A stretch of 64,000 nucleotides of DNA from Candidatus Rokuibacteriota bacterium (GTDB lineage: Bacteria; Methylomirabilota; Methylomirabilia; Rokubacteriales; CSP1-6): assembly GCA_016188005.1 (NCBI GenBank), contig JACPIQ010000035.1:17601-81600 (forward strand). The letters are read 5' to 3'. The translations under genes were made by a program, and so were the position numbers. Every line of letters starts with the position of its first letter. Positions within the stretch are counted from its first letter, which is position 1. The notes under the pieces are model-generated. The model saw only the letters and a list, made by a program, of their open reading frames with translations, was not told the DNA's origin and made no database searches. Positions 8,222-17,713 of the stretch are shown here, piece after piece.

Positions 8222-9403
8222 CTACCGCTGGTTCCACGGCGGGGTGGGGAATCGCGCCTTGCCCCTGGCCACCTCGTCGGGCCAGACGGTGACCTTCTTG
8301 CCGTCCTGCCACTGGAGGATGACCATCTTGTGGGCGATCTGGAAGCCGTCCGGATCCACCTTGAAGTCGCCGAAGGCCGTCTTCGTCTCCAGCTTGAGCA
8401 GTTGCTCCCGCACCTTGTCGGCCTCCAGCGTCCCCGCCCGCTTCACCCCCTCGGCATAGATCAGGCAGCCCGCGTAGCCCGACGCCGAGTGGTACACCGG
8501 CTCCCGGTTGAACTTGCGCTTGTACCCCTCCAGGAACTCCCGCTGGCCCGGGTACGGCAGGGCCCCCTCCCACTGGGTGGCGCCGTAGACGTACTCGGCG
8601 TTCTGCTTGAGCAGGTCGTAGAACTCGGGCAGATCCCCACCGACGGTGACGCCGAACATCTTCGGGTTGACGTTCAGCTCCTTCATCTGCCGGGTGATGG
8701 CGACTGCGTCGTCGAAGTAGGTGGCGGCCGCGATCACATCTGGGTTCACCGCCTTGATCTTGGTGAGGAGCGCCGCGAAGTCGGTATGCCCCTTCGGGTA
8801 GGCCTCCTGGAGCACCACCCGCATGCCCAGCTTCTTGGCCAGCTCGGCCGTCCCGATGGCCGCGGACTTCGTGAAGAGGGTGTCCTCGTTGACGATGGCC
8901 AGGGTCTTGAGTCCGCGCTTGGCCGCCATGTCCACGAGCCCCTCCAGGTACACCTCGGCGGGGGAGATCACCATGAAGATGTACTTCCGTCCCTTCTTGA
9001 AGATGGAGGTGGTGGCGGCCAGCGGCGAGACCATGACCTTCTTGTACTTCTCCGTGACGTTGGCCACGGCCTCCGTGATGGGCGAGGAGTAGGGCCCCAT
9101 CACCGCATCCACCTTGTCCTCGGTGATGAGCTTCTCGTAGAGGCGCACCCCGGTCGCCGGCGTGGACTGGTCGTCGTAGACCACGAACTCGATCTTCCGC
9201 CCCAGGAGCCCGCCCTTCTTGTTGAGGTCCTCGGCGCAGAGCTCGTACCCTTCCTTCTGGTAGCTGCCGATCTTGCCGTAGGTCCCCGTCAGCGACAGGG
9301 ACGCGCCGACCCTGATGGGCGCCTGGGCCTGGGCCGGAAGGGCGCCGCACAGGACCGCCGCGACGGCGAGGGCGGCCGGGAGTTTCCAGGACGTGATCGC
9401 CAT
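8222..9403 (-). CDS. Liv-type ABC transporter substrate-binding protein (system 1)
   Basis: The 393-residue protein begins with a Sec signal peptide (MAITSWKLPAALAVAAVLCG, cleavage after AQA near residue 26). It continues as a type I periplasmic binding fold of the Leu/Ile/Val-binding or amide-binding family: RVGASLSLTGTYGKIG, DDQSTPATGVRLYEKLI, VMGPYSSPITEAVA, and ATYFDDAVAITRQM. The start is set by AAGGAGG seven bases before the ATG. A good sigma-70-like promoter and a small leader hairpin lie just upstream. The ligand cannot be read from sequence; the adjacent CoA-ester lyase and MaoC genes hint at a carboxylic acid or amide rather than leucine. Confidence 0.92.
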   Translation of the reverse strand: MAITSWKLPAALAVAAVLCGALPAQAQAPIRVGASLSLTGTYGKIGSYQKEGYELCAEDLNKKGGLLGRKIEFVVYDDQSTPATGVRLYEKLITEDKVDAVMGPYSSPITEAVANVTEKYKKVMVSPLAATTSIFKKGRKYIFMVISPAEVYLEGLVDMAAKRGLKTLAIVNEDTLFTKSAAIGTAELAKKLGMRVVLQEAYPKGHTDFAALLTKIKAVNPDVIAAATYFDDAVAITRQMKELNVNPKMFGVTVGGDLPEFYDLLKQNAEYVYGATQWEGALPYPGQREFLEGYKRKFNREPVYHSASGYAGCLIYAEGVKRAGTLEADKVREQLLKLETKTAFGDFKVDPDGFQIAHKMVILQWQDGKKVTVWPDEVARGKARFPTPPWNQR

Positions 9404-9430
9404 GATCGTCCTCCTTGAGGGCGGACCGCT

Positions 9431-9446
9431 GCGGGCGGCGGCCCGC
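9431..9446. other. Leader hairpin upstream of system-1 binding protein
   Basis: GCGGGC-GGCG-GCCCGC forms a perfect 6-bp stem with a 4-base loop inside the predicted 5' leader of the binding-protein mRNA. It lies between the promoter and the ribosome binding site. It could protect the transcript 5' end. Such short GC hairpins are common at this G+C content, so function is uncertain. Confidence 0.35.
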
Positions 9447-9461
9447 GGGAAGTGGGCCTTG

Positions 9462-9490
9462 TTTCTACCAAACCGGGCCGGGGCTGTCAA
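9462..9490 (-). promoter_or_regulatory. Sigma-70-like promoter for system-1 binding protein/liv operon
   Basis: On the minus strand TTGACA (9490-9485) is followed after exactly 17 bases by TAGAAA (9467-9462). The -35 box is a perfect match and the -10 matches 4 of 6. The predicted start of transcription leaves a leader of roughly 50 bases with a strong AAGGAGG site. It lets the liv genes be expressed separately from the MaoC/lyase pair. Confidence 0.65.
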
Positions 9491-9510
9491 GGTTTCGCGG
9501 GCGCGTGCGC

Positions 9511-10395
9511 TCACAGGACACCGGCGCGGCGGGCGCGCTCGGCGATCTTCCGGGCCCGGGTGAGATGGGGCATGTCCATCATCTGCCCCTTCCAGGCGAA
9601 GGCCCCCGCGCCCCGGCGGGCCTCGGCCTCGAAGGCCGCGATGAGGGCCACCGCCTCCTCGGCCTCCTCCCGGGAGGGCGTGAAGACCTCGTTGATCACC
9701 GCCAGCTGCCCGGGATGGATGGAGATCTTCCCGGAGAAGCCCATCCACACCGCCTCCTCGCACTCGCGGCGCAACCCCTCGAGGTCGTGGATGTCGGTGT
9801 ACACCGTGTCGATGGCCTCCACCCCTGCCGCCGAGGCGGCCACGGCGCACATGACACGGGCATGCCGCGGGATGTCCAGGAACCGGCCCTCGGCGTCCCG
9901 GGTGCGGGGCAGCCCCATGGCGGCCGACAGGTCCTCGATGCCCCAGGAGATGGCGCAGACGCGTGGGCTGGCGGCGGCGGTCTCCTTGATGTTCAGCAGC
10001 CCCTCGGGCGTCTCCGTGGCGATGAGGAGGAGCCGGGTGGACCCGAACGGGATCCCGTGACGCTCCTCGAGGCGGTCGAGGATCGCCGCGACCTGGCGGA
10101 CATCGGCGGCGGTGCGAGGCTTCGGCATCATGTAGCCGTGGGGCCGCCCGACGATGGTCTCCTCGAGGTCTCCCTCCGCGTACTCGGAGAAGACCGGGTT
10201 CATCCGGACCCAGCGCTCGCGGCCGCCGAAGTCGAGGCTCTCGAGCCAGCCCCGCACGATGGGGCGCGTGGCGGTCTTCCGCTCAGGGGGCACGGAGTCC
10301 TCCAGATCGAGGATGAGCCCGTCGGCCGGCAGCGTGAGGGCCTTCTGCATCATCTTCTCGTTGCCGCCGGGAACGAAGTGGACCGAGCGACGCAT
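9511..10395 (-). CDS. CoA-ester lyase, HpcH/HpaI-CitE family
   Basis: The 294-residue TIM-barrel protein resembles citrate lyase beta subunits and malyl-/citramalyl-CoA lyases. The opening MRRSVHFVPGGNEKMMQKA, the catalytic strand LILDLEDSV with its magnesium-binding glutamate and aspartate, the arginine in RVNP-like RMNPVFS, and MPKPRTAADV are characteristic. It would cleave a 3-hydroxyacyl-CoA to acetyl-, propionyl- or pyruvate-type products. It follows the MaoC hydratase by three bases. Known pairs of this kind include mesaconyl-CoA hydratase with beta-methylmalyl-CoA lyase, and itaconyl-CoA hydratase with citramalyl-CoA lyase; which applies here is not decidable by eye. Confidence 0.88.
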   Translation of the reverse strand: MRRSVHFVPGGNEKMMQKALTLPADGLILDLEDSVPPERKTATRPIVRGWLESLDFGGRERWVRMNPVFSEYAEGDLEETIVGRPHGYMMPKPRTAADVRQVAAILDRLEERHGIPFGSTRLLLIATETPEGLLNIKETAAASPRVCAISWGIEDLSAAMGLPRTRDAEGRFLDIPRHARVMCAVAASAAGVEAIDTVYTDIHDLEGLRRECEEAVWMGFSGKISIHPGQLAVINEVFTPSREEAEEAVALIAAFEAEARRGAGAFAWKGQMMDMPHLTRARKIAERARRAGVL

Positions 10396-10398
10396 GCC

Positions 10399-10851
10399 CT
10401 AGCCCGCCCGGCGCCGCATCATGGCCGCGCGCCGGCACCGCATGACGAGGTCCCCGTGCTGGTTCTTCGCCCGGTGCTCGAAGATCACGATGCCCCACTG
10501 GGGTCGTGACTTCGACTCCCGCTTCTCGACGACCTCGGTCTCCGCGTAGATCGTGTCGCCGTGGAAGACCGGCTTCGGGAACTCCACCTTCTCGAAGCCG
10601 AGGTTGCCCACCGTGGTCCCGAGCGTCGTCTCCCCGACGCTCAGGCCCACCGCGATGCCGAGCGTGAGCAGGCTATTGACCAGCGGCTTGCCGAACTCCG
10701 CCCGCTGGGCCGCGTGGAAGTCCACGTGGAGCGGCTGCGGGTTCATGGTCATGCAGGAGAACCAGACATTGTCGGCCTCGGTGATGGTGCGCCCGGGCTG
10801 GTGCTGGAACACCAGGCCCGGCACGAGCTCCTCGAACAGCTTCCCGGCCAT
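10399..10851 (-). CDS. MaoC-like acyl-CoA hydratase/dehydratase
   Basis: A 150-residue single hot-dog domain of the MaoC/R-hydratase type. [23 protein letters not shown] carries the catalytic Asp-(4 residues)-His-like arrangement expected near residues 25-45, and [12 protein letters not shown] is the conserved second strand. The ATG at 10851 has AGGAG eight bases upstream, which is preferred to the longer frame. With the CoA-ester lyase it forms a two-gene unit that would hydrate an unsaturated acyl-CoA and then cleave it, for example in itaconate, mesaconate or glyoxylate-assimilation metabolism. Confidence 0.87.
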   Translation of the reverse strand: MAGKLFEELVPGLVFQHQPGRTITEADNVWFSCMTMNPQPLHVDFHAAQRAEFGKPLVNSLLTLGIAVGLSVGETTLGTTVGNLGFEKVEFPKPVFHGDTIYAETEVVEKRESKSRPQWGIVIFEHRAKNQHGDLVMRCRRAAMMRRRAG

Positions 10852-10960
10852 TGGGGGCTCCTCTCTCTCGGGGGCCGTGGCGGCCCGCTCGCGCGCGTGA
10901 CGCCCCATGCTACCATGCGCCCCGCCGGGGCCGGCGGGCGGGACGGTGGGCCTGGGGCTA

Positions 10961-10990
10961 TTGACAGAGCCGCCTGAAGCGTCCTAACTA
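10961..10990 (+). promoter_or_regulatory. Putative promoter of the second liv operon
   Basis: A perfect -35 box TTGACA (10961-10966) is followed after 18 bases by TAACTA (10985-10990), a weak -10 (2 of 6). It sits 56 bases before the ATG of the second binding-protein gene. An inverted repeat with 7-bp arms (10921-10927/10932-10938) lies just upstream in the same divergent gap. Confidence 0.5.
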
Positions 10991-11045
10991 GCGGACAGGC
11001 GCGGCCCGATCCTCCGTCAACACCACCAGCAAGGAGAGCACGGCC

Positions 11046-12275
11046 ATGACGACTCGCAGGAGATTCCTCAGGACGGTGGCCGGGGCCGGAGCGGCAGCCG
11101 GCGCGCTGGGATTCCCGCGCGTGCTGCGGGCGCAGGCGCGGGAGATCCTCGTCGGCGAGACCCACCCGCTCACGGGTGGGCTCGCGCGAGAAGGCAATCT
11201 CGGGAAGCAGGGCATCGAGCTGGCCGTCAACGAGATCAACGCGGCGGGCGGCATCAAGGCCCTGGGCGGCGCCCGGCTCAAGCTCATGGTCCTCGACAAC
11301 GAGTCGAAGCCCCCGGTGGCCATCTCCACGATGGAGCGCTTCAAGGACGCCGGGGCGGTGGCCGTCCTGGGGCCCTACGCCTCGGGGCTGGCCTTCGTGA
11401 CGACGCAGGAAGCGGAGAAGTACCGCATCCCCCACGTGCTCGACGTCGCTGTCGCCGACGGCATCACCGAGCGCGGCTTCAAGTACACCTTCCGCCTCGG
11501 CCCGAGCGCCGGCATGGGCGCCCGGACCACCGTGGAATACCTGGGTGGGCTCACCCGCGAGATGCGTCTCGGGCTCAAGCGCGTGGTGCTGATCCACGAG
11601 GATGGCCTCTTCGGCAAGTCCACCGCGGACACGCTGGAGAAGCTCCTGCCGGGCATCGGCATGCAGGTGATCGAGCGCATCCCCCACAGTGCCGCGGCCC
11701 CCTCGCTCAACAACGAGGTGCTGAAGATCAAGGCGGCCAAGGCGGACATCGTGATCCCGTCCACCTACTACCCGGCGCACTCGCTCATCATCCGCACCAT
11801 GGCCGAGCAGCGGGTGGACGTGGGCGCCATCCTCTCGGTGTACGGCGGGGCAGGCAGCCAGTACCGCTTCATCAAGGACGTGGGCAAGCTCGCCGACTAC
11901 ATGCTCGACGGCAACCACTGGTACAACCCGAAGCATCCGCGCATCACGGGCATCATCGCGGCCTTCGAGCGGGCCTACAGCCAGCCGTTCGCCTACGAGT
12001 GGATGCTCGCCTACCAGTCGGCCTGGGTGCTCAAGGACGCCCTCGAGCGGGCCGGCGCCACAGACCGCGACAAGGTCCGCGAGGCCCTGGCCCGGACGCG
12101 CCTCACGAACCAGATCGTTCCCTATCCGATCTCCTTCGACGAGAAGGGCCAGAACCCCGGGGCCCGCCCGCTCCTGATGCAGGTGCAGCAGGGGCGCATC
12201 GCCGTCGTGTACCCCGGCGAGTTCGCGGAGACCAAGCCGGTGATCCCCGTCCCCGCCTGGGACAAGCGGATGTGA
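11046..12275 (+). CDS. Liv-type ABC transporter substrate-binding protein, Tat-exported (system 2)
   Basis: A 409-residue periplasmic binding protein of the amide/branched-chain amino acid type. The N-terminus MTTRRRFLRTVAGAGAAAGA has a twin-arginine export motif, and cleavage is likely after RAQA near residue 30. Core family features follow: VGETHPLTGGLAREGNLGKQG, LDNESKPPVAI, VLGPYASGLAF and FGKSTADTLEKLLP. The site AAGGAGAG lies upstream of the ATG. It heads an operon with livH, livM, livG, a hydantoinase-type enzyme, an isochorismatase-fold protein and livF, so the ligand is probably an amide, ureide or cyclic imide. This is inference from gene order. Confidence 0.92.
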   Translation: MTTRRRFLRTVAGAGAAAGALGFPRVLRAQAREILVGETHPLTGGLAREGNLGKQGIELAVNEINAAGGIKALGGARLKLMVLDNESKPPVAISTMERFKDAGAVAVLGPYASGLAFVTTQEAEKYRIPHVLDVAVADGITERGFKYTFRLGPSAGMGARTTVEYLGGLTREMRLGLKRVVLIHEDGLFGKSTADTLEKLLPGIGMQVIERIPHSAAAPSLNNEVLKIKAAKADIVIPSTYYPAHSLIIRTMAEQRVDVGAILSVYGGAGSQYRFIKDVGKLADYMLDGNHWYNPKHPRITGIIAAFERAYSQPFAYEWMLAYQSAWVLKDALERAGATDRDKVREALARTRLTNQIVPYPISFDEKGQNPGARPLLMQVQQGRIAVVYPGEFAETKPVIPVPAWDKRM

Positions 12276-12312
12276 CTGAGGGCCGCCGGCCCCCGCCGCC
12301 CCGCGCTCCCGC

Positions 12313-13185
12313 ATGAGCGCTGAGGTCATCCTGTCGAGCCTCGCCAATGGCGTCATGCTCGGCGGCCTCTACGCGCTCGTGGCGCTCGGGCTGACCCTCA
12401 TCTTCGGCGTCATGAAGGTGATCAACTTCGCCCACGGCTCGCTCATGATGCTCTCGATGTACGCGAGCTTCTGGCTGGCCACGCGCGCGGGTCTGGACCC
12501 CTATCTCTCGCTCCTGGTGACCCTCCCCGCCGCCTTCGGCGTCGGCTACGCCATCCAGCGGGCCGTCATCGCGCCGGTGCTGCGGGCCCCCGAGCACAAC
12601 CAGCTCCTGATGACGCTGGGGCTGGCGCTCTTCCTCGACAACCTCGCGCTGGTGGTATTCAGGGCCGACCCGCGCACGCTGCTCGTCGCCTATTCCCAGA
12701 CGACGGTGCCGCTGGGGTCAATCCGCCTCAACCTCCCCCGCCTGCTGGCCTTCGCCGGCGCGCTCGTGATCTCGGGGCTCCTCTGGCTCTTCCTCAAGCG
12801 GACGGCTCTCGGCCGGGCGCTCCGGGCATCCGCCGAGGAGCGCGATGGGGCGGCGCTCTGCGGCATCCCCGTGGGGCGCGTCCACGCCACGGCCTTCGGC
12901 ATCGGGACGGCCTGCGTGGCCGCGGCGGGCGCCATGGCCCTGCCCTTCTTCTACGTGTCGCCGGAGGTGGGGAACACCTTCGTCATCACCGCCTTCGTCG
13001 TGGTGGTGCTGGGGGGACTGGGCTCCTTCCCCGGTGCCCTGGTGGGCGGGCTCCTGGTGGGCGTGGTGGAGTCCCTCGGCGGGCTCTACGTCCACGGCTC
13101 GCTGGCCCAGATCGGGATCTTCGGCCTCTTCGTCGCCGTGCTGCTGATCCGGCCGGCGGGGCTCCTGGGGGCGCGCCATGCGTAG
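12313..13185 (+). CDS. livH: Liv-type ABC transporter permease LivH (system 2)
   Basis: A 290-residue permease with LANGVMLGGLYALVALGLTLIFGVMKVINFAHG at the N-terminus, the coupling loop RDGAALCGIPVGRVHATAF and GGLGSFPGALVGGLLVGV near the C-terminus, all LivH-typical. It starts 37 bases after the binding-protein gene; a short hairpin (12280-12292, GGGCC-GCC-GGCCC) lies in that gap. The livM start overlaps its last 8 bases. It forms half of the membrane channel. Confidence 0.94.
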   Translation: MSAEVILSSLANGVMLGGLYALVALGLTLIFGVMKVINFAHGSLMMLSMYASFWLATRAGLDPYLSLLVTLPAAFGVGYAIQRAVIAPVLRAPEHNQLLMTLGLALFLDNLALVVFRADPRTLLVAYSQTTVPLGSIRLNLPRLLAFAGALVISGLLWLFLKRTALGRALRASAEERDGAALCGIPVGRVHATAFGIGTACVAAAGAMALPFFYVSPEVGNTFVITAFVVVVLGGLGSFPGALVGGLLVGVVESLGGLYVHGSLAQIGIFGLFVAVLLIRPAGLLGARHA

Positions 13186-14143
13186 GACGGCCGCGGGGCT
13201 CGGGCTCCTGGTGGCCGCCGCGGCCGCCCCGCTCCTCGTCCGCTCCGAGTACGTCATCGGGACGCTCACCCTCATGTGCTTCTTCGCCTTCGTCGGTCAG
13301 GGCTGGAACATCCTCGGCGGCTACGCCGGCCAGTTCTCCTTCGGGCATGCCCTCTTCTTCGGGATCGGGGCCTACACCTCGAGCCTCTGCTTCCTCAAGG
13401 CGGGACTCACCCCGTGGGTCGGCATGTGGCTGGGCGCCGCCGCCGCCGTCCTGGTGGGCCTCGTCACGGGACACCTGTCGTTCCGCTACGGGCTCCGCGG
13501 CGCCTACTTCGCCCTCGTCATGCTGGCCGTCGCCGAGATCTTCCGCGTGGCCGCCACCAACTGGGATTATGTCGGTGGCTCCTTCGGCATCCTCGTGCCG
13601 CTCCAGGGACATGCGCCCCGGCTCTTCCAGTTCGGGGACAAGCGGCATTTCTACTACGTGATCCTCGCGATGCTGCTCGCGGTCACCTGGGGGGTGGCGC
13701 GACTCGAGCGCTCGCGCCTGGGCTACCAGATGATCGCCATCCGCGAGAACGAGGCCGCTGCCGATGCCCTCGGCATCGACCCCTACCGGGTGAAGCTCGC
13801 CGCCATGGCGCTGTCAGCCGCGATCACCGCGCTCGGCGGGGCATTCTACGCGCAGTACTTCTCCTATGTGGACCCCACCATCGGCTTCGGCCCGGGCAAC
13901 TCCATCGAGATCCTCCTCCGGCCCATCATCGGCGGCGCCGGGACCCTCTGGGGCCCGCTCCTCGGCGCCGTGCTGCTGGGGCTCCTGGGTGAGTCCACGC
14001 GCGGCCTCGTCAGGAGCTACGCGGGCCTCCACCTCATGCTCTACGGCGTGATCCTCATGGGCGCGGTGGTGTTCCTCCCGCGCGGGGTGATGGGGGCGCT
14101 CCGGAGCCTGGGCGGGGGTGCCGGGGAGCGCGCCCGGGCATGA
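13178..14143 (+). CDS. livM: Liv-type ABC transporter permease LivM (system 2)
   Basis: A 321-residue permease with the LivM signature GGYAGQFSFGHALFFGIGAY (about residues 48-67), the coupling loop AIRENEAAADALGID and GGAGTLWGPLLGAVLLG. About ten hydrophobic segments are visible. The ATG overlaps the livH stop by 8 bases, and its own stop overlaps livG by 4 bases, consistent with tight translational coupling of the transporter genes. Confidence 0.94.
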   Translation: MRRTAAGLGLLVAAAAAPLLVRSEYVIGTLTLMCFFAFVGQGWNILGGYAGQFSFGHALFFGIGAYTSSLCFLKAGLTPWVGMWLGAAAAVLVGLVTGHLSFRYGLRGAYFALVMLAVAEIFRVAATNWDYVGGSFGILVPLQGHAPRLFQFGDKRHFYYVILAMLLAVTWGVARLERSRLGYQMIAIRENEAAADALGIDPYRVKLAAMALSAAITALGGAFYAQYFSYVDPTIGFGPGNSIEILLRPIIGGAGTLWGPLLGAVLLGLLGESTRGLVRSYAGLHLMLYGVILMGAVVFLPRGVMGALRSLGGGAGERARA

Positions 14144-14871
14144 TGCTCATCGACGTCCGCGCGCTGTCCCGACGCTTCGGCGGACTCCAGGCGCTCTCGG
14201 AGGTGAGCCTGTCGCTGGCGCGGGGGGAGATCCTCGGGCTCATCGGCCCCAACGGAGCCGGGAAGACGACCCTCTTCTCCGCGGTCACCGGCTTCCTGCG
14301 CCCGGACACCGGGAGCGTGTGGCTGGACGGGCAGGAGATCACGGGACTGCCGCCTCACGCGATCTGCCGGCGCGGGCTGGCTCGGACCTTCCAGCTCGTC
14401 CAGCCCTTCCCCGAGTTGACCGTGGCGGACAACGTCATGGTCGGCGCCTTCAACCGGACCCGTTCGGCTGCGGCGGCGCGGCGGCGGGCCCTCGAGGTGC
14501 TGGAGCTGACCGGCCTCGGCCCTCTGGCCCGGAGGCCCGCCCACGCGCTGTCGATCGGGCTCCGCAAGCGCCTCGAGCTGGCGCGGGCGCTGGCCACGGG
14601 GCCGCGCGCGCTGCTCCTGGACGAGGTGATGTCGGGGCTCACGCCCACCGAGGTCCGGGAGACCGCGGAGGTGATCCGCGGCATCCGGGACGGGGGCGTG
14701 GCCATCATCGTCATCGAGCACGTCATGGCGGCGGTGATGGAGCTGTCCGACCGGATCGCCGTCCTCCATCACGGCGAGCTGATCGCCACCGGGTCCCCCG
14801 CCGAGATCGCGCAGGACCGCCGCGTGATCGACGCCTATCTCGGCGAGCCCCTGACAGACTGGAACGCGTGA
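14140..14871 (+). CDS. livG: Liv-type ABC transporter ATP-binding protein LivG (system 2)
   Basis: The 243-residue ATPase has Walker A GPNGAGKT, Q-loop region GLARTFQ, Walker B ALLLDEV and the switch histidine in VIEHVM. The signature loop is degenerate, read as LSIGLRKRLEL instead of the usual LSGGQ type, and the Walker B aspartate-glutamate is followed by VMSGLTP rather than AAGLN. Such deviations occur in LivG-like subunits that act with a second canonical ATPase (LivF here is canonical). The next gene starts one base after its stop. Confidence 0.92.
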   Translation: MMLIDVRALSRRFGGLQALSEVSLSLARGEILGLIGPNGAGKTTLFSAVTGFLRPDTGSVWLDGQEITGLPPHAICRRGLARTFQLVQPFPELTVADNVMVGAFNRTRSAAAARRRALEVLELTGLGPLARRPAHALSIGLRKRLELARALATGPRALLLDEVMSGLTPTEVRETAEVIRGIRDGGVAIIVIEHVMAAVMELSDRIAVLHHGELIATGSPAEIAQDRRVIDAYLGEPLTDWNA

Positions 14872-14872
14872 C

Positions 14873-16375
14873 ATGGCCGACCGCCCTCCCCTCGATCTCC
14901 TCATCAAGCGGGTGCGGGTCGTGCGCCCCCACCGACCCACGGTGGATCTCATGGACCTCGGGGTCCGCGACGGCCGCTTCGTCCGCATCGCGCCGGAGCT
15001 CCCGGCGTCCGAGGCGCAGCGGGTCTACGACGCCGACCACCTCCTCGGCTTCCCGGGCGTGGTGGATGCTCACACCCACGTGGGGATCTACGCGCCGCTC
15101 GGGGAGGACGCGGTGACCGAGAGCCGGGCGGCCGCTACTGGCGGCGTCACGACCATGCTCACCTATTTCCGCAGCGGCCAGTACTATCTCAACCGCGGTG
15201 GCCCGTACGCGGAGCTCTTCCCCGAGGTGCTCCGCCTGTCGCGGGACCGCTACTGGGCGGACTACGGCTACCACCTGGCGCCCATCGACGGCCGGCAGAT
15301 CGGGGAGATGGAGGACCTCGCCACCGGGCACGGCGTGCCATCCTTCAAGATCTTCATGTTCTACGGCGGCCACGGGCTGCACGGCGCGGCAGACCGGGAC
15401 GCCCAGCGGCGGTTCCTCATGATCGGCGAAGAGGACAGCTACGATCTCGCGCACTTCGAGTTCGTCATGCGCGCGGCGGCACGCGTGCAGCAGGCGCACC
15501 CGCACCTGGCCGAGCACGTGAGCGTGAGTCTGCACTGCGAGGTCGCCGACATCCTCAACGCCTATACGCGCCTGGCGCAGCGGGACGCCTCGCTCTCCGG
15601 GCTCAGGGCCTACAGTGCCGCCAGGCCGCCGCATGCCGAGGGGCTCGCGGTGTGGATCGCCGCCTACCTGGCGCACGAGACCGGGTGCCGGAACATCAAT
15701 CTCCTGCACCTCTCCTCGCGCAAGGCGCTGGAAGCCGCGCTCCTGGTCCCGCAGGCCTTCCCGCAGGTCGAGGTCCGGCGCGAGGTCACGGTGGGGCACC
15801 TCCTGCTCGATACGGAGGCCCCCACGGGCGTGCGGGCCAAGGTCAACCCGCCGATCCGGGCCCGCGAGGACGTCGAGTTCCTGTGGGAGATGCTCCTCGC
15901 AGGCAAGGTGGACTGGATCGTGAGCGACCACGCCTGCTGCGCGACCGAGGCCAAGGTTGCCGCCGAGCGCCCCGACGACATCTGGCTGGCGAAGTCGGGC
16001 TTCGGCGGCACCGAGTACCTGCTCTCCGGCGTCTTCAGCGAGGGGAGCCGGCGCGGCATGGCCTACCACCACATGGCGGAGGTGCTCTCGTGGAACCCGG
16101 CCCGCCGCTTCGGGCTCGGCGGCAAGGGCGACATCGCCCCCGGCTACGATGCCGACCTGGCGCTCCTCGATCCGGCGCGGACCTTCACGGTGCGGGCCGC
16201 CGAGTCCGAGTCGGCGCAGGGCTACACGCCCTTCGAGGGTCAGGAGCTCAGGGGCCGGGTCCGCGCCACCTTCCTGCGCGGGCATCTGGTGTACGACAGG
16301 GGGACGATCGTGAGCCCGCCGGTGGGCCAGTACATCCCGCGCCCCTCGCCGGCGCCGGGCGGTGGCGCGCCGTGA
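14873..16375 (+). CDS. Hydantoinase/dihydropyrimidinase-type amidohydrolase
   Basis: A 500-residue metal-dependent amidohydrolase of the dihydropyrimidinase/hydantoinase/dihydroorotase group. GVVDAHTHVG (about residues 60-69) supplies the HxH metal ligands. The lysine in SFKIFMF (about residue 160) is in the place of the carboxylated bridging lysine. LHCEV and LLHLSS give the two further histidines, and the aspartate is in VSDHACC (about residue 345). It should hydrolyse a cyclic or linear amide in the cytoplasm. It sits between livG and livF, so its substrate is probably what the transporter brings in. Its end overlaps the isochorismatase-like gene by 4 bases. Confidence 0.88.
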   Translation: MADRPPLDLLIKRVRVVRPHRPTVDLMDLGVRDGRFVRIAPELPASEAQRVYDADHLLGFPGVVDAHTHVGIYAPLGEDAVTESRAAATGGVTTMLTYFRSGQYYLNRGGPYAELFPEVLRLSRDRYWADYGYHLAPIDGRQIGEMEDLATGHGVPSFKIFMFYGGHGLHGAADRDAQRRFLMIGEEDSYDLAHFEFVMRAAARVQQAHPHLAEHVSVSLHCEVADILNAYTRLAQRDASLSGLRAYSAARPPHAEGLAVWIAAYLAHETGCRNINLLHLSSRKALEAALLVPQAFPQVEVRREVTVGHLLLDTEAPTGVRAKVNPPIRAREDVEFLWEMLLAGKVDWIVSDHACCATEAKVAAERPDDIWLAKSGFGGTEYLLSGVFSEGSRRGMAYHHMAEVLSWNPARRFGLGGKGDIAPGYDADLALLDPARTFTVRAAESESAQGYTPFEGQELRGRVRATFLRGHLVYDRGTIVSPPVGQYIPRPSPAPGGGAP

Positions 16376-16991
16376 CCATCACGCGCGGCTCGACGGCGCT
16401 GCTCCTGCTGGATCTCCAGCGGGACTTCCTGGATCCGGGCGGCGTCTACGCGCGCCACGGCCTGCCCGTGGAGCGGCTGCGCGGGATCATCCCCGTCGTG
16501 GAGCGGGTGGCGCACGCGAGCCGCGCCGCGCATGTGCCGGTCTTCGCCTCCAGGTTCACCATCTACACCTCGCCCGGAGGCGCGCCGCTGGGGCTCGACC
16601 ACATCGTCAAGGCGCGCCCGTTCCTCCTGCACGAGGGCTTTCGCCTGCGCGATCCGGGGCGCGAGCTCATCCCGGAGCTGCCGCCGCCGGACTACGAGCT
16701 GGACAAGCCCCGCTTCTCCGCCTTCCACGGCACGCCCCTGGAGGTGCTGCTGCGATCGCTGGGCATCGACACGGTCGTGCTGACGGGAATCGTGACCCAC
16801 GGCGGCGTGGAGGCCACGGCGCGCGACGCCATGATCCGCGACTTCTCCGTGGTGATCCTCGAGGACTGCGTGGCGGCCTTCGACGAGGAGCTGCACCTGG
16901 CCTCGCTGCGCGGCCTGGGGATGTACCTCACCGTGATGGACTCTGCCGCGTACCTCCGCGCCCTCACGCCGCTCTCCCCTCACGACTCCTG

Positions 16992-16992
<1 letters not shown>
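16372..16992 (+). CDS. Isochorismatase-fold hydrolase lacking the catalytic cysteine
   Basis: A 206-residue protein of the isochorismatase/cysteine-hydrolase fold. The aspartate of the triad is present in LLLLDLQRDF (residue 14) and the lysine in LDKPRFSAF (residue 112). The loop that normally carries the nucleophile reads TGIVTHGGVEAT, with glycine at residue 145 where amidase members (nicotinamidase, carbamoylsarcosine, ureidoacrylate and biuret hydrolases) have cysteine. True isochorismatases also lack this cysteine, so activity of another kind is possible. The GTG start overlaps the hydantoinase stop (GTGA) and its stop overlaps the livF ATG. Confidence 0.85.
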
Positions 16993-17696
<704 letters not shown>

Positions 17697-17713
17697 GGTC
17701 CTTGTCGGGGGAG

